A DNA stretch of 64,000 bases. Source: Bradyrhizobium frederickii. Its GTDB lineage: Bacteria > Pseudomonadota > Alphaproteobacteria > Rhizobiales > Xanthobacteraceae. Shown here in pieces: positions 17,687-26,359 of the stretch. The notes beneath the pieces are model-generated. The model saw only the letters and a list, made by a program, of their open reading frames with translations. It ran no database searches and had not been told where the DNA came from. Each line of letters opens with the position of its first letter. Position 1 is the stretch's first letter. The stretch covers positions 186,001 through 250,000 of the forward strand of contig NZ_SPQS01000006.1 of assembly GCF_004570865.1 (NCBI RefSeq). The letters are read 5' to 3'. A program made the position numbers and the translations under genes.

Positions 17687-19183
17687 TTACTTCATCAGCG
17701 GGATCGAGAACTCCGCACCTTCCTTGACGCCGGACGGCCAGCGCGACGTCACCGTCTTGGTCTTGGTGTAGAAGCGGACCGAGTCCGGGCCGTGCTGGTT
17801 GAGATCGCCGAAGCCCGACTTCTTCCAGCCGCCGAACGTGTAATAGGCGATCGGCACCGGGATCGGCACGTTGATGCCGACCATGCCGACGTTGACCCTG
17901 GCCGCGAAATCGCGCGCGGCATCGCCGTCGCGAGTGAAGATGGCGACGCCGTTGCCGTAGTCGTGCTCGGAAGGCAACGCGAGCGCTTCCTTGTAATCAT
18001 GTGCGCGCACGACCGAGAGCACCGGGCCGAAGATCTCTTCCTTGTAGATCCGCATGTCCTTGGTGACGTTGTCGAACAGCGAGCCACCGAGATAAAAGCC
18101 CTTCTCGTAGCCCTGCATCTTGAAGCCGCGGCCGTCGACGGCGAGCGTCGCGCCTTCCTTGATACCGATGTCAATGTAGCTCTTGACCTTCTCGACCGCC
18201 TCGCGCGTGACCAGCGGGCCGTAATCGGCGGACGGATCGATCGAGGTGCCGATCTTCAGGCTCTCGACGCGCGGGATCAGCTTTTCCATCAGCCGGTCGG
18301 CCGTGGACTTGCCGACGGGGACCGCGACCGAGACGGCCATGCAGCGCTCGCCGGCGGAGCCGTAGCCCGCACCGATCAGCGCGTCGACCGCCTGGTCCAT
18401 GTCGGCGTCGGGCATGATGATGGCGTGGTTCTTGGCGCCGCCGAAGCACTGGCAGCGCTTGCCGGTTTGCGCGGCGCGCTCATAGATGTACTGCGCGATC
18501 GGGGTGGAGCCGACGAAGCCGATGGCCTTGATGTCGGGGTCGTCGAGGATGGCGTCAACCGCTTCCTTGTCGCCGTTGACGACGTTGAGGATGCCGGCCG
18601 GCAGGCCTGCTTCCATCATGAGTTCAGCGAGCAGCATCGGCACGCCCGGATCGCGCTCCGACGGCTTGAGGATGAAGGCGTTACCGCAGGCGATCGCGGG
18701 CGCGAACTTCCACATCGGGATCATCGCCGGGAAGTTGAACGGGGTGATGCCGGCGACGACGCCGAGCGGCTGGCGCATCGAATAGATATCGATGCCGGGA
18801 CCGGCGCCCTCGGTGTATTCGCCCTTCATCAGATGCGGGATGCCGCAGGCGAACTCGGCGACCTCGAGGCCACGCTGGATGTCGCCTTTGGCGTCCGGCA
18901 CGGTCTTGCCGTGCTCGCGGGCGAGCAGCTCGGCGAGCTTGTCGTAATCGCGCTGCACCAGCTCGAGGAACTTCATCATGACGCGGGCGCGACGCTGCGG
19001 GTTGGTGGCGGCCCATTCGGGCTGCGCGGCGCGCGCGTTCTCGACGGCGGCGCGAACCTCGGCCTTGGACGCCAGCGCGACCTTGGCCTGGACGTCACCG
19101 GTCATCGGCTCGAAAACGTCGGCGGTGCGATTTGAGGTGCCCTTGACCTCCTTGCCACCGATGAAATGTCCGATTGAACGCAT
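17687..19183 (-). CDS. mmsA: CoA-acylating methylmalonate-semialdehyde dehydrogenase
   Basis: The 498-residue aldehyde dehydrogenase converts methylmalonate semialdehyde plus CoA and NAD to propionyl-CoA and CO2. The family markers are 'GVVAGITPFNFPAMIPMW', 'GKRCQCFGGAKNHAIIMPDA' and the nucleophile Cys in 'GYGSAGERCMAVSV'. The start at 19183 (MRSIGHFIGGKEV) is preceded by CAGGAGA at ideal spacing. It is the first gene of the leftward valine cluster and faces a LysR regulator across 101 bases. Confidence 0.95.
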   Translation of the reverse strand: MRSIGHFIGGKEVKGTSNRTADVFEPMTGDVQAKVALASKAEVRAAVENARAAQPEWAATNPQRRARVMMKFLELVQRDYDKLAELLAREHGKTVPDAKGDIQRGLEVAEFACGIPHLMKGEYTEGAGPGIDIYSMRQPLGVVAGITPFNFPAMIPMWKFAPAIACGNAFILKPSERDPGVPMLLAELMMEAGLPAGILNVVNGDKEAVDAILDDPDIKAIGFVGSTPIAQYIYERAAQTGKRCQCFGGAKNHAIIMPDADMDQAVDALIGAGYGSAGERCMAVSVAVPVGKSTADRLMEKLIPRVESLKIGTSIDPSADYGPLVTREAVEKVKSYIDIGIKEGATLAVDGRGFKMQGYEKGFYLGGSLFDNVTKDMRIYKEEIFGPVLSVVRAHDYKEALALPSEHDYGNGVAIFTRDGDAARDFAARVNVGMVGINVPIPVPIAYYTFGGWKKSGFGDLNQHGPDSVRFYTKTKTVTSRWPSGVKEGAEFSIPLMK

Positions 19184-19221
19184 GGAATGATCTCCTGAGG
19201 TCGAGCTTGAACGCTTTGACA

Positions 19222-19250
19222 AATCCTATCGACCTGCATTTTATAGGATT
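19222..19250. promoter_or_regulatory. Perfect inverted repeat (AATCCTAT-N13-ATAGGATT) in the mmsA/lysR divergent gap
   Basis: Two 8-base arms match exactly around a 13-base spacer. They lie midway between the divergent mmsA and lysR starts. A plausible rightward -35 box TTGACA (19216-19221) abuts the left arm, with a weak -10-like TTTTAT at 19239-19244. LysR proteins usually bind interrupted dyads in such gaps and repress themselves, so this is the best operator candidate. Binding is inferred. Confidence 0.6.
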
Positions 19251-19284
19251 CAAGTCTGAGATATTGCACCATAGATGTGCGAAA

Positions 19285-20193
19285 ATGCTGGATCAAGGCG
19301 CTATCGATTGGGACGACTTTCGCTTCGTGCTGGCCATCGTGCGGGGCGGCTCGGTCTCGGCTGCGGCAAAACAGCTGGGCGTCGACCATGCCACGGTGAT
19401 CCGCCGGGTTGACCGGCTGGAAAGACACCTCTCGGCAAAATTGTTTGACCGGCGCAAGACCGGCTACCTCCTCACCGAGGCCGGCCAGCGCGTCGCCGAC
19501 AGCGCCGAAGCCATGGAATCGACCATCGTCGCCAACCAGGAGCAGGTCGGCGGCTCGGTGGCGCGGCTGACCGGCACGGTCCGGATCGGGGCGCCTGATG
19601 GCTTCGGCACCGCCTTCCTGGCGCCGCGGCTGGCGCCCTTCGCCGACCGGTATCCCGATCTCGATCTGCAACTGGTGGCGACCGCGCGGCTGTTCAGTCT
19701 CTCCAAGCGCGAGGCCGATATCGCCATCAGCCTGACCATGCCGAAGGAAGGCCGCATCGTCGGCCGCAAGCTGCTCGACTACCGCCTCGGTCTCTATGCC
19801 GCGCCCGCCTATCTCGACCGCTTCCCAAAGATCACCTCGCGCGAGGTGCTGCCGCAGCACCGCTTCGTCGGTTACATCGAGGAGCTCTTGTTCACGCCGG
19901 AGCTCGATTATCTGCCGCAGGTGTCGCCGCGGATCTCCGCGCGCTTTCGCAGCGCCAATCTGATCGCCCAGCTCAACGCCACGCTCTCCGGTTTCGGCAT
20001 CGCGGTGCTGCCCCACTTCATGGCGAACGACTATCCGCAACTCGTTCCGGTGCTGCCCGACGAGATCTCGATCACGCGCACGTTCTGGATGCTGATGCAC
20101 GCCGACAGCAAGGACCTGGCGCGCATACGCGCGGTGGCGGACTACATCGGCGAGATCGTGGAGCGCGAGCGGGCGCTGTTCGCGGGGCGGTAG
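19285..20193 (+). CDS. LysR family regulator, divergent from mmsA
   Basis: The 302-residue protein has a winged helix-turn-helix at residues about 6-65 ('DDFRFVLAIVRGGSVSAAAKQLGVDHATVIRRVDRLE'). A LysR effector domain follows. The start at 19285 is the first ATG next to the conserved HTH; upstream in-frame codons would cross the operator region. Divergent placement from mmsA suggests control of valine or isobutyrate catabolism. The group resembles small LysR proteins with 'VIRRVDRLE..L..KLFDRRKTGY'. Its inducer is unknown. Confidence 0.87.
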   Translation: MLDQGAIDWDDFRFVLAIVRGGSVSAAAKQLGVDHATVIRRVDRLERHLSAKLFDRRKTGYLLTEAGQRVADSAEAMESTIVANQEQVGGSVARLTGTVRIGAPDGFGTAFLAPRLAPFADRYPDLDLQLVATARLFSLSKREADIAISLTMPKEGRIVGRKLLDYRLGLYAAPAYLDRFPKITSREVLPQHRFVGYIEELLFTPELDYLPQVSPRISARFRSANLIAQLNATLSGFGIAVLPHFMANDYPQLVPVLPDEISITRTFWMLMHADSKDLARIRAVADYIGEIVERERALFAGR

Positions 20194-20202
20194 CACCGGT
20201 CT

Positions 20203-20293
20203 CGTAGGGTGGGCAAAGCGCAGCGTGCCCACGTCAACCCGCACAATGGAAAGATGGTGGGCACGGCGCTGATGCGCCTTGGCCCACCCTACG
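20203..20293. repeat. Palindromic element, GTAGGGTGGGCAAAGCG type
   Basis: CGTAGGGTGGGCAAAGCGCAGCG...GCCCAC is mirrored by GTGGGCACGGCGCTGATGCGCC...GGCCCACCCTACG. Its right arm overlaps the last bases of the TetR gene (20289-20293), so the element supplies that gene's stop region. A second copy lies at 48031-48116. Confidence 0.8.
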
Positions 20294-20915
20294 GCACCTG
20301 GTTCCTGGCCTTTTTCGCGGCCACCGCTTTCGGCTCGCGCCTGGTGGCACCGAGCGCGCTATCCCGGCCCGCCTTCAACACCTCGTCGGACAGCTCGCTG
20401 GAGCCAGCGACACGCGCGAGCAGCATGGTGCCGGCCATCGTCGCCAGCGTCGCGATCGCCTGCTTGCGTGCGGCCTTGCGCGGCAGGTTCGGGATGTAGT
20501 CCGCCAGCTGCTCGATCATCTCGTCGAGCTTGCCGGCAAAGGCCTTGCGCGCCTTTGGGCTCTCGCGGGCGATCTCGGCGCCGAGGGCGGGAATCGAGCA
20601 GCCATGGCCGGGATTGTCGCGATGCAGCGCCGAGAGATAGGCCTCCGCGATCAGCACCAGCCGCTTTTCCGGCGAAACCTCGTCGGTGATCTTGCGCCAG
20701 TGCTCCATCGAGCGGTCCATCGCATAACCGAACGCCTCGATCACCAGCGCCTCGCGGGAATCGAAATGCGCGTAGAAGCCGCCATGGGTCAGGCCGGCCT
20801 CCTTCATGAGGTCGGCGACGCCGATGCCGTGGGCGCCCTTCTCGCGCAGCCGCACGGAAGCCTTCTTGACGATGCGGTCGTGGGTTTCCTGCTTGTGTTC
20901 CCGGGAATAGCGCAT
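20289..20915 (-). CDS. TetR/AcrR family regulator
   Basis: The 208-residue protein has an N-terminal HTH ('RLREKGAHGIGVADLMKEAGLTHGGFYAHFDSREAL'), the usual TetR DNA-binding core, at residues about 8-60. The C-terminal half contains 'HRDNPGHGCSIPALGAEIAR', a segment shared by TetR proteins that often respond to electrophiles or acyl compounds. The last 25 residues are basic and of low complexity. It lies 64 bases downstream of the thioesterase gene on the same strand and may control it or the divergent enoyl-CoA hydratase. The ligand is unknown. Confidence 0.85.
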   Translation of the reverse strand: MRYSREHKQETHDRIVKKASVRLREKGAHGIGVADLMKEAGLTHGGFYAHFDSREALVIEAFGYAMDRSMEHWRKITDEVSPEKRLVLIAEAYLSALHRDNPGHGCSIPALGAEIARESPKARKAFAGKLDEMIEQLADYIPNLPRKAARKQAIATLATMAGTMLLARVAGSSELSDEVLKAGRDSALGATRREPKAVAAKKARNQVP

Positions 20916-20979
20916 GCGGGTCTCATTGGATGTCGGAAATCATCTCATAACACGCGGAGGCGGAAATGGGTGCATTAAT

Positions 20980-21513
20980 TCATGTTAAGTTGCTCCCGAT
21001 CATCGAAAAGGTTGCGGTTGCATGCACCGCTAGAGCGCCCTTGCCGTCCCGGACGAAGCCTTCGGTGTAGCTGGTCTGCCGCCCCAGCTTGATCACCTTA
21101 CCTTCGGCCGAGATCGGCCCGGAACGGACCGAGAGCGGACGCAGGAACGCCAGCTTCAGCTCCAGAGTCACCGAGCCCTGGCCGGCCTCGAGCCGGGTCG
21201 AAATGGCGCAGCCCATGGCGGTATCGAGCAGCGCCGCGGCGGTCGCGCCGTGGAGGAGGCCAATGGTGTTTTCGAGATCCTCACGCGGCTCCAGTTCCAT
21301 GACGATCCGGCCCGGCTCGACCACGGCCATGGTGAAGCCGATCAGTTTCGCGAAAGGCGGCGGCGGCAGCCGGCCGTCGCGAATGCCCAGCATGGCGTCC
21401 ATGCCGGACAGCCCCATGGCCGCTCTCGCCACCGGCGCGGGCGCCTGCCAGTCCACCACGCGCTCACGCCGCTGCGCCGGCGAAAACAGGTTGAGTTGAT
21501 CGATGTCAGTCAT
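20980..21513 (-). CDS. PaaI-type hotdog thioesterase
   Basis: The 177-residue protein has the PaaI/YdiI motif: 'NTIGLLHGATAAALLDTAMGCAI', where the 'HGA' and following Asp region carry the active site. Then come 'SVTLELKLAFLRPL' and 'AEGKVIKLGRQTSYTEGFV'. It probably hydrolyses an acyl- or aryl-CoA. The first 45 residues lie outside the usual fold and contain 'LFSPAQRRERVVDW'. It is divergent from an enoyl-CoA hydratase gene, across a 147-base gap. Confidence 0.82.
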   Translation of the reverse strand: MTDIDQLNLFSPAQRRERVVDWQAPAPVARAAMGLSGMDAMLGIRDGRLPPPPFAKLIGFTMAVVEPGRIVMELEPREDLENTIGLLHGATAAALLDTAMGCAISTRLEAGQGSVTLELKLAFLRPLSVRSGPISAEGKVIKLGRQTSYTEGFVRDGKGALAVHATATFSMIGSNLT

Positions 21514-21660
21514 AGCCGCCTCTTTGTATTATTCCTGTCATACTATGTCGCGGACTTCGCCCTGGCAACTGCCGGCTTGACAAGCCCGGGGTTTCGGCCC
21601 GGAAGTGACATCGCCCCCTGCGCCTCATGCGCACCCACCAAAGCCGATCGAGATCTCACG

Positions 21661-22431
21661 ATGGAAATGCTCAACACCCATTGCGGCGTGACGCGCGATG
21701 CGCGCGGCGTCGTCCATGTCGCGATCTGCAACGCCGGCCCGCTCAACATTCTCGGCTCGAAGGTGACCGACGCCGTGCGCGAGGGCTTGCAGCAGCTCAG
21801 CTCCGACCGCAGCATCCGCGTCGCGGTGCTGCGTGGCCAGAGCGAGAGGAGCATGATCGGCGGCGCCGACATCAAGGAGATGGCAAAACTCGACCAGCCC
21901 TCGGCCGAGGCCTTCATCAGCCGCCTGCGCGATCTCTGCGAGGCCGTGCGCGCCTTTCCCGCCCCGGTCATCGCTCGGATGCCCGGCTGGTGCCTCGGCG
22001 GCGGGCTGGAAGTAGCGGCGGCTTGCGACTTCCGGATCGCCGCCCACGACGCGCATTTCGGCATGCCGGAGGTGCGGGTCGGCATCCCCTCGGTGATCCA
22101 CGCAGCCCTGTTGCCGCGCCTGATCGGCTGGGCCCGCGCGCGCTGGCTGGTGATGACGGCGGAAAATATCGACGCAGCCACCGCGCTGGCCTGGGGCCTC
22201 GTCGACAAGGTCGCGCCGGAGGGCGGGCTCGATGCTGAGGTCGAGCACCTCGTGAAGGCGTTGCTCGCATGCGGCCCCGAGGCGCTGCGCTCGCAGAAGG
22301 CGCTGCTGCGGCAATGGGAGGAGCTGCCGCTGACGGAATCGGTGAATCTGAGCGTGAAGGTGTTCGGGGAGTCGTTCCTGACCGACGAGCCGACGCGGCT
22401 GATGGGCGCCTTCGTGAACCGGAAGCGGTAG
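21661..22431 (+). CDS. Enoyl-CoA hydratase/isomerase family protein
   Basis: The 256-residue crotonase protein has the oxyanion-hole elements 'SERSMIGGADIKEMAKL' and 'MPGWCLGGGLEVAAACDFRIA'. 'FGMPEVRVGIPSVIHAALLPRLIGW' follows. The second catalytic Glu position reads 'MPEVRVGIPS', where a typical hydratase has 'PE...GL.P', consistent with a hydratase-like enzyme. I used the ATG at 21661 (MEMLNTHCG). It is divergent from the thioesterase gene and upstream of the damaged thiolase gene. The substrate is unknown. Confidence 0.8.
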   Translation: MEMLNTHCGVTRDARGVVHVAICNAGPLNILGSKVTDAVREGLQQLSSDRSIRVAVLRGQSERSMIGGADIKEMAKLDQPSAEAFISRLRDLCEAVRAFPAPVIARMPGWCLGGGLEVAAACDFRIAAHDAHFGMPEVRVGIPSVIHAALLPRLIGWARARWLVMTAENIDAATALAWGLVDKVAPEGGLDAEVEHLVKALLACGPEALRSQKALLRQWEELPLTESVNLSVKVFGESFLTDEPTRLMGAFVNRKR

Positions 22432-22450
22432 ACTTGATCCACTCCAACGG

Positions 22451-22565
22451 TGTCATGCCACGGCTTGACCGGGGCATCCAGTACGCCGCAGCGCCAGTTG
22501 CAAAAGCGGATTCTCCAACGCAGGCCTCTGGGATACTGGATCGCCCGCCTTCGCGGGCGATGACA
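22451..22565. repeat. Palindromic element, GTCATGCCACGGCTTGACC...GCGGGCGATGACA type
   Basis: TGTCATGCCACGGCTTGACCGGGGCATCCAGTA is mirrored by TACTGGATCGCCCGCCTTCGCGGGCGATGACA. It is the reverse arrangement of the element at 4913-5014. It lies between the enoyl-CoA hydratase and thiolase genes. Confidence 0.75.
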
Positions 22566-22691
22566 GCGAGGGGCTGAACGACCAAATCTCATCCTCATCA
22601 CGACATTTTCTCATCCCCGCCGCGGTTGCATTTCCTGCGTTGCATCATATGATGACCATCATCTTTCTGATTACCGCCAGGGAGTTCCGTC

Positions 22692-23881
22692 ATGGCCGAA
22701 GCCGCCGATCCCGTCGTCATCGTCTCCGCCGCCCGTACCCCGCTCGGCCGCTTCATGGGCGAATTGTCGCCGCTTGCCGCGCACAAGCTCGGCTCGCACG
22801 TGATCGGGGCCGCACTGGAGCGCGCCAGGCTCGCGCCGGAGAAGGTCGACGAGGTCTTCATGGGCTGCGTGCTGCCGGCCGGACAAGGCCAGGCGCCGGC
22901 GCGGCACGCAGCGCCGGTTTGCCCGACGCCACCGGCGCCACCACCGTCAACAAGGTCTGCGGCTCCGGCATGAAGGCGACCATGCTGGCGCACGACATCA
23001 TCCGCGCCGGTTCGGCCGAGATCGTCGTCTCCGGCGGCATGGAGAGCATGAGCAACGCGCCGTATCTGCTGGCCAAGGCGCGCGGCGGCTATCGCGTCGG
23101 CCATGACCGCATCATCGACCACATGATGATGGACGGGCTGGAGGATGCCTATGAGAGCGGCCGCTCCATGGGCGATTTCGGCGAGGCGACGGCAGAGGCC
23201 TACCAGTTCACCCGCAAGGACCAGGACGCCTATGCGATGGAGACGCTCACCCGCGCCCGCAAGGCGGTCGAGGGCGGCGCGTTCAAGGCCGAGATCGCGC
23301 CGATCACGCTGACCGAGAAGGCAGGCCCGCGCGTGGTCGCCAATGACGAGCATCCGTTGAAGGTCGACCCCGCCAAGATCCCGGGCCTCAAGCCGGCATT
23401 CCGCGCCAACGGCACCATCACGCCGGCGGCCTCCTCCGCCAATGCCGACGGCGCGGCGGCGTTGGTGCTGACGAAACGCTCGCTCGCCGATCGGAACGGC
23501 CTGCCGGTTCTCGCCGAGATCAAGGGCCATGCCACCCACAGCCAGGAGCCGCAATGGTTCACCACGGCACCGATCCCGGCGATCCGCAAGCTGTTGGACA
23601 AGGTCGGCTGGGCCGCCTCCGATGTCGACCTGTTCGAGATCAACGAGGCCTTCGCCGTTGTGGCGATGGCGGCGCAGCGCGATCTCGGCATTCCCCGCGA
23701 CAAGCTGAACGTCAACGGCGGCGCCTGCGCGCTCGGCCACCCCATCGGCGCCACCGGCGCGCGTTTGATCGTGACGCTGCTGCATGTGCTCGAGGCTCAG
23801 AACCTCAGGCGCGGTGTCGCCGCGCTGTGCATCGGCGGCGGCGAAGCCACGGCAATCGCCGTCGAGCGGCTGGCCCGCTAA
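22692..23881 (+). pseudogene. Acetyl-CoA acetyltransferase (thiolase) with a frameshift
   Basis: The N-terminal part is read from the ATG at 22692 (MAEAADPVVIVSAARTPLGR) after an AGGGAG ribosome site, up to 'CVLPAGQGQAPARH'. The rest, from 'AGLPDATGATTVNKVCGSG' to the end at 23881, is in another frame. The switch is near 22900-22915 and fits a net loss of one base modulo three (for example four bases). As it stands, translation from 22692 stops at 22973 after 93 residues. The nucleophile Cys (NKVCGSG), GHPIGATG and 'LCIGGGEA' motifs are all intact beyond the break. It is either a recent pseudogene or a sequencing error. Confidence 0.85.
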
Positions 23882-23898
23882 CGTCAATGTCCGAAATT

Positions 23899-23928
23899 GA
23901 GGGAAGTATGACATTTTAGACTTCCCTC
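23899..23928. promoter_or_regulatory. Perfect 9-base inverted repeat after the thiolase gene
   Basis: GAGGGAAGT and ACTTCCCTC pair exactly around a 12-base A/T-rich loop, 18 bases after the thiolase stop and 66 bases before the MFS start. It could be a terminator stem without a clear T-run, or an operator for the MFS gene. Confidence 0.45.
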
Positions 23929-23993
23929 GTCTGTGCCAGATTGCAACGATGATGCGGGTCCTTCTGGGGCTCGACAACCATGATTGAGGCCCG

Positions 23994-25283
23994 ATGATCT
24001 CGAACTGGCTCGCGGCGGCACTGTCCCGCCGCAACATCCATTACGGTTGGGTGATGGTCGGCGTGACCTTCCTCGCCGCGCTGATAAGCGCCGGCACGGT
24101 CGGCGCGCCCGGCGTGTTCATCGTGCCGCTTCAGAAGGAATTCGGCTGGAGCACGGCGGAAATCTCCTCGGCGCTATCGATCCGCTTCATCCTGTTCGGA
24201 CTGATGGCGCCGTTCGCGGCCGCCCTGCTCAACCGCTATGGCCTGCGCAACGTCACGCTGGCCGCGCAGCTGATCGTGGTCTCGGCACTCGTAGCCTCGC
24301 TCGGCATGACCGAGGTCTGGCAGCTCATCGCGCTGTGGGGCGTCGTGATCGGCATCGGCACCGGCATGACCGCCTTGGTGCTGGGCGCGACGATCGCAAC
24401 GCGCTGGTTCGCGGCAAGGCGCGGCCTCGTGGTCGGCATCATGACCGCGAGCGTCGCCACCGGCCAGCTCGTGTTCCTGCCGCTGCTGGCAAGCCTGACC
24501 GAACGTTACGGCTGGCGGCTCGCGCTCGGTTTGGTCTGCATCATGCTCGGCGTCTCCGCACTGGCCGTCCTGCTCGCAATGCGCGACCGGCCGAGCGATG
24601 TCGGGCTGCGCCCGTTCGGCGACGAAGGCACCGACCCCCTGCCCGCGCCGCCCGTCAGCCACGGCTCGATCACGGCGGTGGCGCTCGGCACGCTGCGTGA
24701 CGCCTCGAAATCGACCGCGTTCTGGATCCTGTTTGCGACCTTCTTCGTCTGCGGCGCCTCGACCAACGGTCTCGTCCAGGTGCACCTGATCCCGATGTGC
24801 CTCGATTTCGGCATCCCGCAGGTGCAGGCGGCGAGCCTGCTCGCCGCGATGGGCATCTTCGACTTCTTCGGCACCATCATGTCGGGCTGGCTGTCGGACC
24901 GCTACGACAACCGCTATCTGCTGTTCTGGTATTACGGCCTGCGCGGGCTCTCGCTGATCTTCCTGCCCTTCAGCGATTTCTCGTTCTACGGCCTCTCCGT
25001 CTTCGCGATGTTCTACGGGCTCGACTGGATCGCAACCGTGCCGCCCACGGTGCGGCTCACCGCGCAAAAATTCGGGCCCGAGCGCGCCAATCTGGTGTTC
25101 GGCTGGATCTTCGCCGGCCATCAGCTCGGCGCCGGCGCCGCAGCGTTCGGGGCAGGCTTCTCGCGAACCGTCTATCAGAGCTACCTGCCCGCCTTCTTCA
25201 TCGCCGGCGCGCTCTGCGTGTTCGCCGCGCTGATCGTGCTGGCGCTGTCGCGGCAACCGAAGCCGCAAGCCGCGGTGGCGTAA
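23994..25283 (+). CDS. MFS transporter (OFA/monocarboxylate-like)
   Basis: The 429-residue protein has about 12 hydrophobic segments. The opening 'NIHYGWVMVGVTFLAALISAG' and 'GVFIVPLQKEFGWSTAEIS' match the oxalate-formate antiporter/monocarboxylate branch of the MFS. 'SGWLSDRYDNRYLLFWYY' is the half-way loop 8-9 motif. It should import or exchange an organic acid at the inner membrane. It follows the thiolase gene at about 110 bases, and a hairpin in the gap leaves co-transcription open. Confidence 0.8.
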   Translation: MISNWLAAALSRRNIHYGWVMVGVTFLAALISAGTVGAPGVFIVPLQKEFGWSTAEISSALSIRFILFGLMAPFAAALLNRYGLRNVTLAAQLIVVSALVASLGMTEVWQLIALWGVVIGIGTGMTALVLGATIATRWFAARRGLVVGIMTASVATGQLVFLPLLASLTERYGWRLALGLVCIMLGVSALAVLLAMRDRPSDVGLRPFGDEGTDPLPAPPVSHGSITAVALGTLRDASKSTAFWILFATFFVCGASTNGLVQVHLIPMCLDFGIPQVQAASLLAAMGIFDFFGTIMSGWLSDRYDNRYLLFWYYGLRGLSLIFLPFSDFSFYGLSVFAMFYGLDWIATVPPTVRLTAQKFGPERANLVFGWIFAGHQLGAGAAAFGAGFSRTVYQSYLPAFFIAGALCVFAALIVLALSRQPKPQAAVA

Positions 25284-25612
25284 GACCGCACAAGCATGTC
25301 TCCCCGGTGCGACGTACACCGGCAGGACAGAGGGCTCGCAACTCTCTCCTCCTCGTCATTGCGAGCGCAGCGAAGCAATCCAGGACTGGTACCGCGGAGA
25401 GATTCTTGCGGGGCGTCCCGTAGCAACGCACCCCTGTGGCCATCCTTCGAGACGCCCGCTTCAGGCGGGCTCCTCAGGATGAGGATCGCCTGCGCGGCTA
25501 CAGCTTCAACGAGCGCCGACGCTGATTAGCCTCATCCTGAGGAGGCGCGGCAGCGCCGTCTCGAAGGAGGAGGCGTGCGCGCAGGCCGCCGCAGCGGGTC
25601 ATGTGCTCTTCC
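25284..25612. other. Gene-free stretch filled by repeat elements
   Basis: No convincing coding frame is seen between the MFS stop and the end of the CoA-transferase-like gene. A half element GTCATTGCGAGCGCAGCG...CAATCCAG occupies 25354-25383, and a full CATCCTTCGAGACG element occupies 25441-25570. Confidence 0.7.
25441..25570. repeat. Palindromic element, CATCCTTCGAGACGCCCGC...CTCAGGATGAGG type
   Basis: CATCCTTCGAGACGCCCGCTTCAGGCGGGCTCCTCAGGATGAGG is itself a stem structure, and CCTCATCCTGAGGAGGCGCGGCAGCGCCGTCTCGAAGGAGG is the mirrored arm. Relatives lie at 28058-28163, 34713-34827 and 43203-43332. Confidence 0.8.
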
Positions 25613-26359
25613 CTACCCCGGACCCGGCATGTTGCCTGCGAACTGCGGATAGCACTCGCGCAGCTCCTCGCGGATCCGGCCCCGGATCAAGGCCAGTGTC
25701 GCCTCGTCCGGCGACGGCGTCGTGACCTCACATTGCTCGTTGTCGTACACAAAGCCCGTCGTGCCGCGAATGTCGCGCCAATCATATCCGGGATGCGTGC
25801 TCTCGAGGCGAAAGCGTCCCGCCTCGCGCTTGAAGGAAAACAACGCCGCATTGGTCAGCAATGCGTGAGGGCCACCGCGCCGATAGACCGTCTCGTCGGT
25901 GACGCCGGGCGCAGACACGAAGTCGACGCGCTCGACCAGGGATCGCAGGCTGTGCTCTTCCCGGAACAGGATGACTCGCGGAACGAGGAAATAAAGGTAG
26001 GCGGAGCCGAACGAGCCGGGCCATCTGACCGGATTGTTCGGATAGTCGCCGGTGCCGACGAGATTGACGTTGCCCTGGCCGTCGATCTGGCCGCCGCCGA
26101 GAAAGAAGGCGTCCAAACGTCCCTGCGCCGCGCAATCGAACAGCTCCTCGGCACCGCCGGTGAACGAATTATGCTTGACCGACCCGAGGATCGAGACCTG
26201 CACGCGCTCCAGTCCGTCACGCTCGTTGAGCGCGCGCAACAGCATTGCTCCCGCCGCCGGCATCGGCGAGGATTGACCGACCGCAACATGCCGCACGCCC
26301 TTCAGCAGCCGCGAGATCGTGTAGATCATCAACTCACGGCTGGTGCACGGCTCGCTCAT
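25613..26359 (-). CDS. CoA-transferase family I beta-like subunit
   Basis: The 248-residue protein matches glutaconate CoA-transferase/IpdB-like beta subunits: 'FTGGAEELFDCAAQGRLDAFFLGGGQIDGQGNVNLVGTGDY' and 'PHALLTNAALFSFK'. The usual (S)ENG motif with the covalent catalytic Glu is not visible. That resembles ring-opening hydrolases of the IpdAB type more than true transferases; this is inference. Its start overlaps the stop of the alpha-like gene by four bases (ATGA), consistent with a 1:1 complex. Confidence 0.78.
   Translation of the reverse strand: MSEPCTSRELMIYTISRLLKGVRHVAVGQSSPMPAAGAMLLRALNERDGLERVQVSILGSVKHNSFTGGAEELFDCAAQGRLDAFFLGGGQIDGQGNVNLVGTGDYPNNPVRWPGSFGSAYLYFLVPRVILFREEHSLRSLVERVDFVSAPGVTDETVYRRGGPHALLTNAALFSFKREAGRFRLESTHPGYDWRDIRGTTGFVYDNEQCEVTTPSPDEATLALIRGRIREELRECYPQFAGNMPGPG

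Noticed and set aside
22692..23881. Programmed ribosomal frameshift in the thiolase gene
   Set aside because: No slippery sequence or downstream pseudoknot is evident, and thiolases are not known to use frameshifting; a deletion or a sequencing error is simpler.
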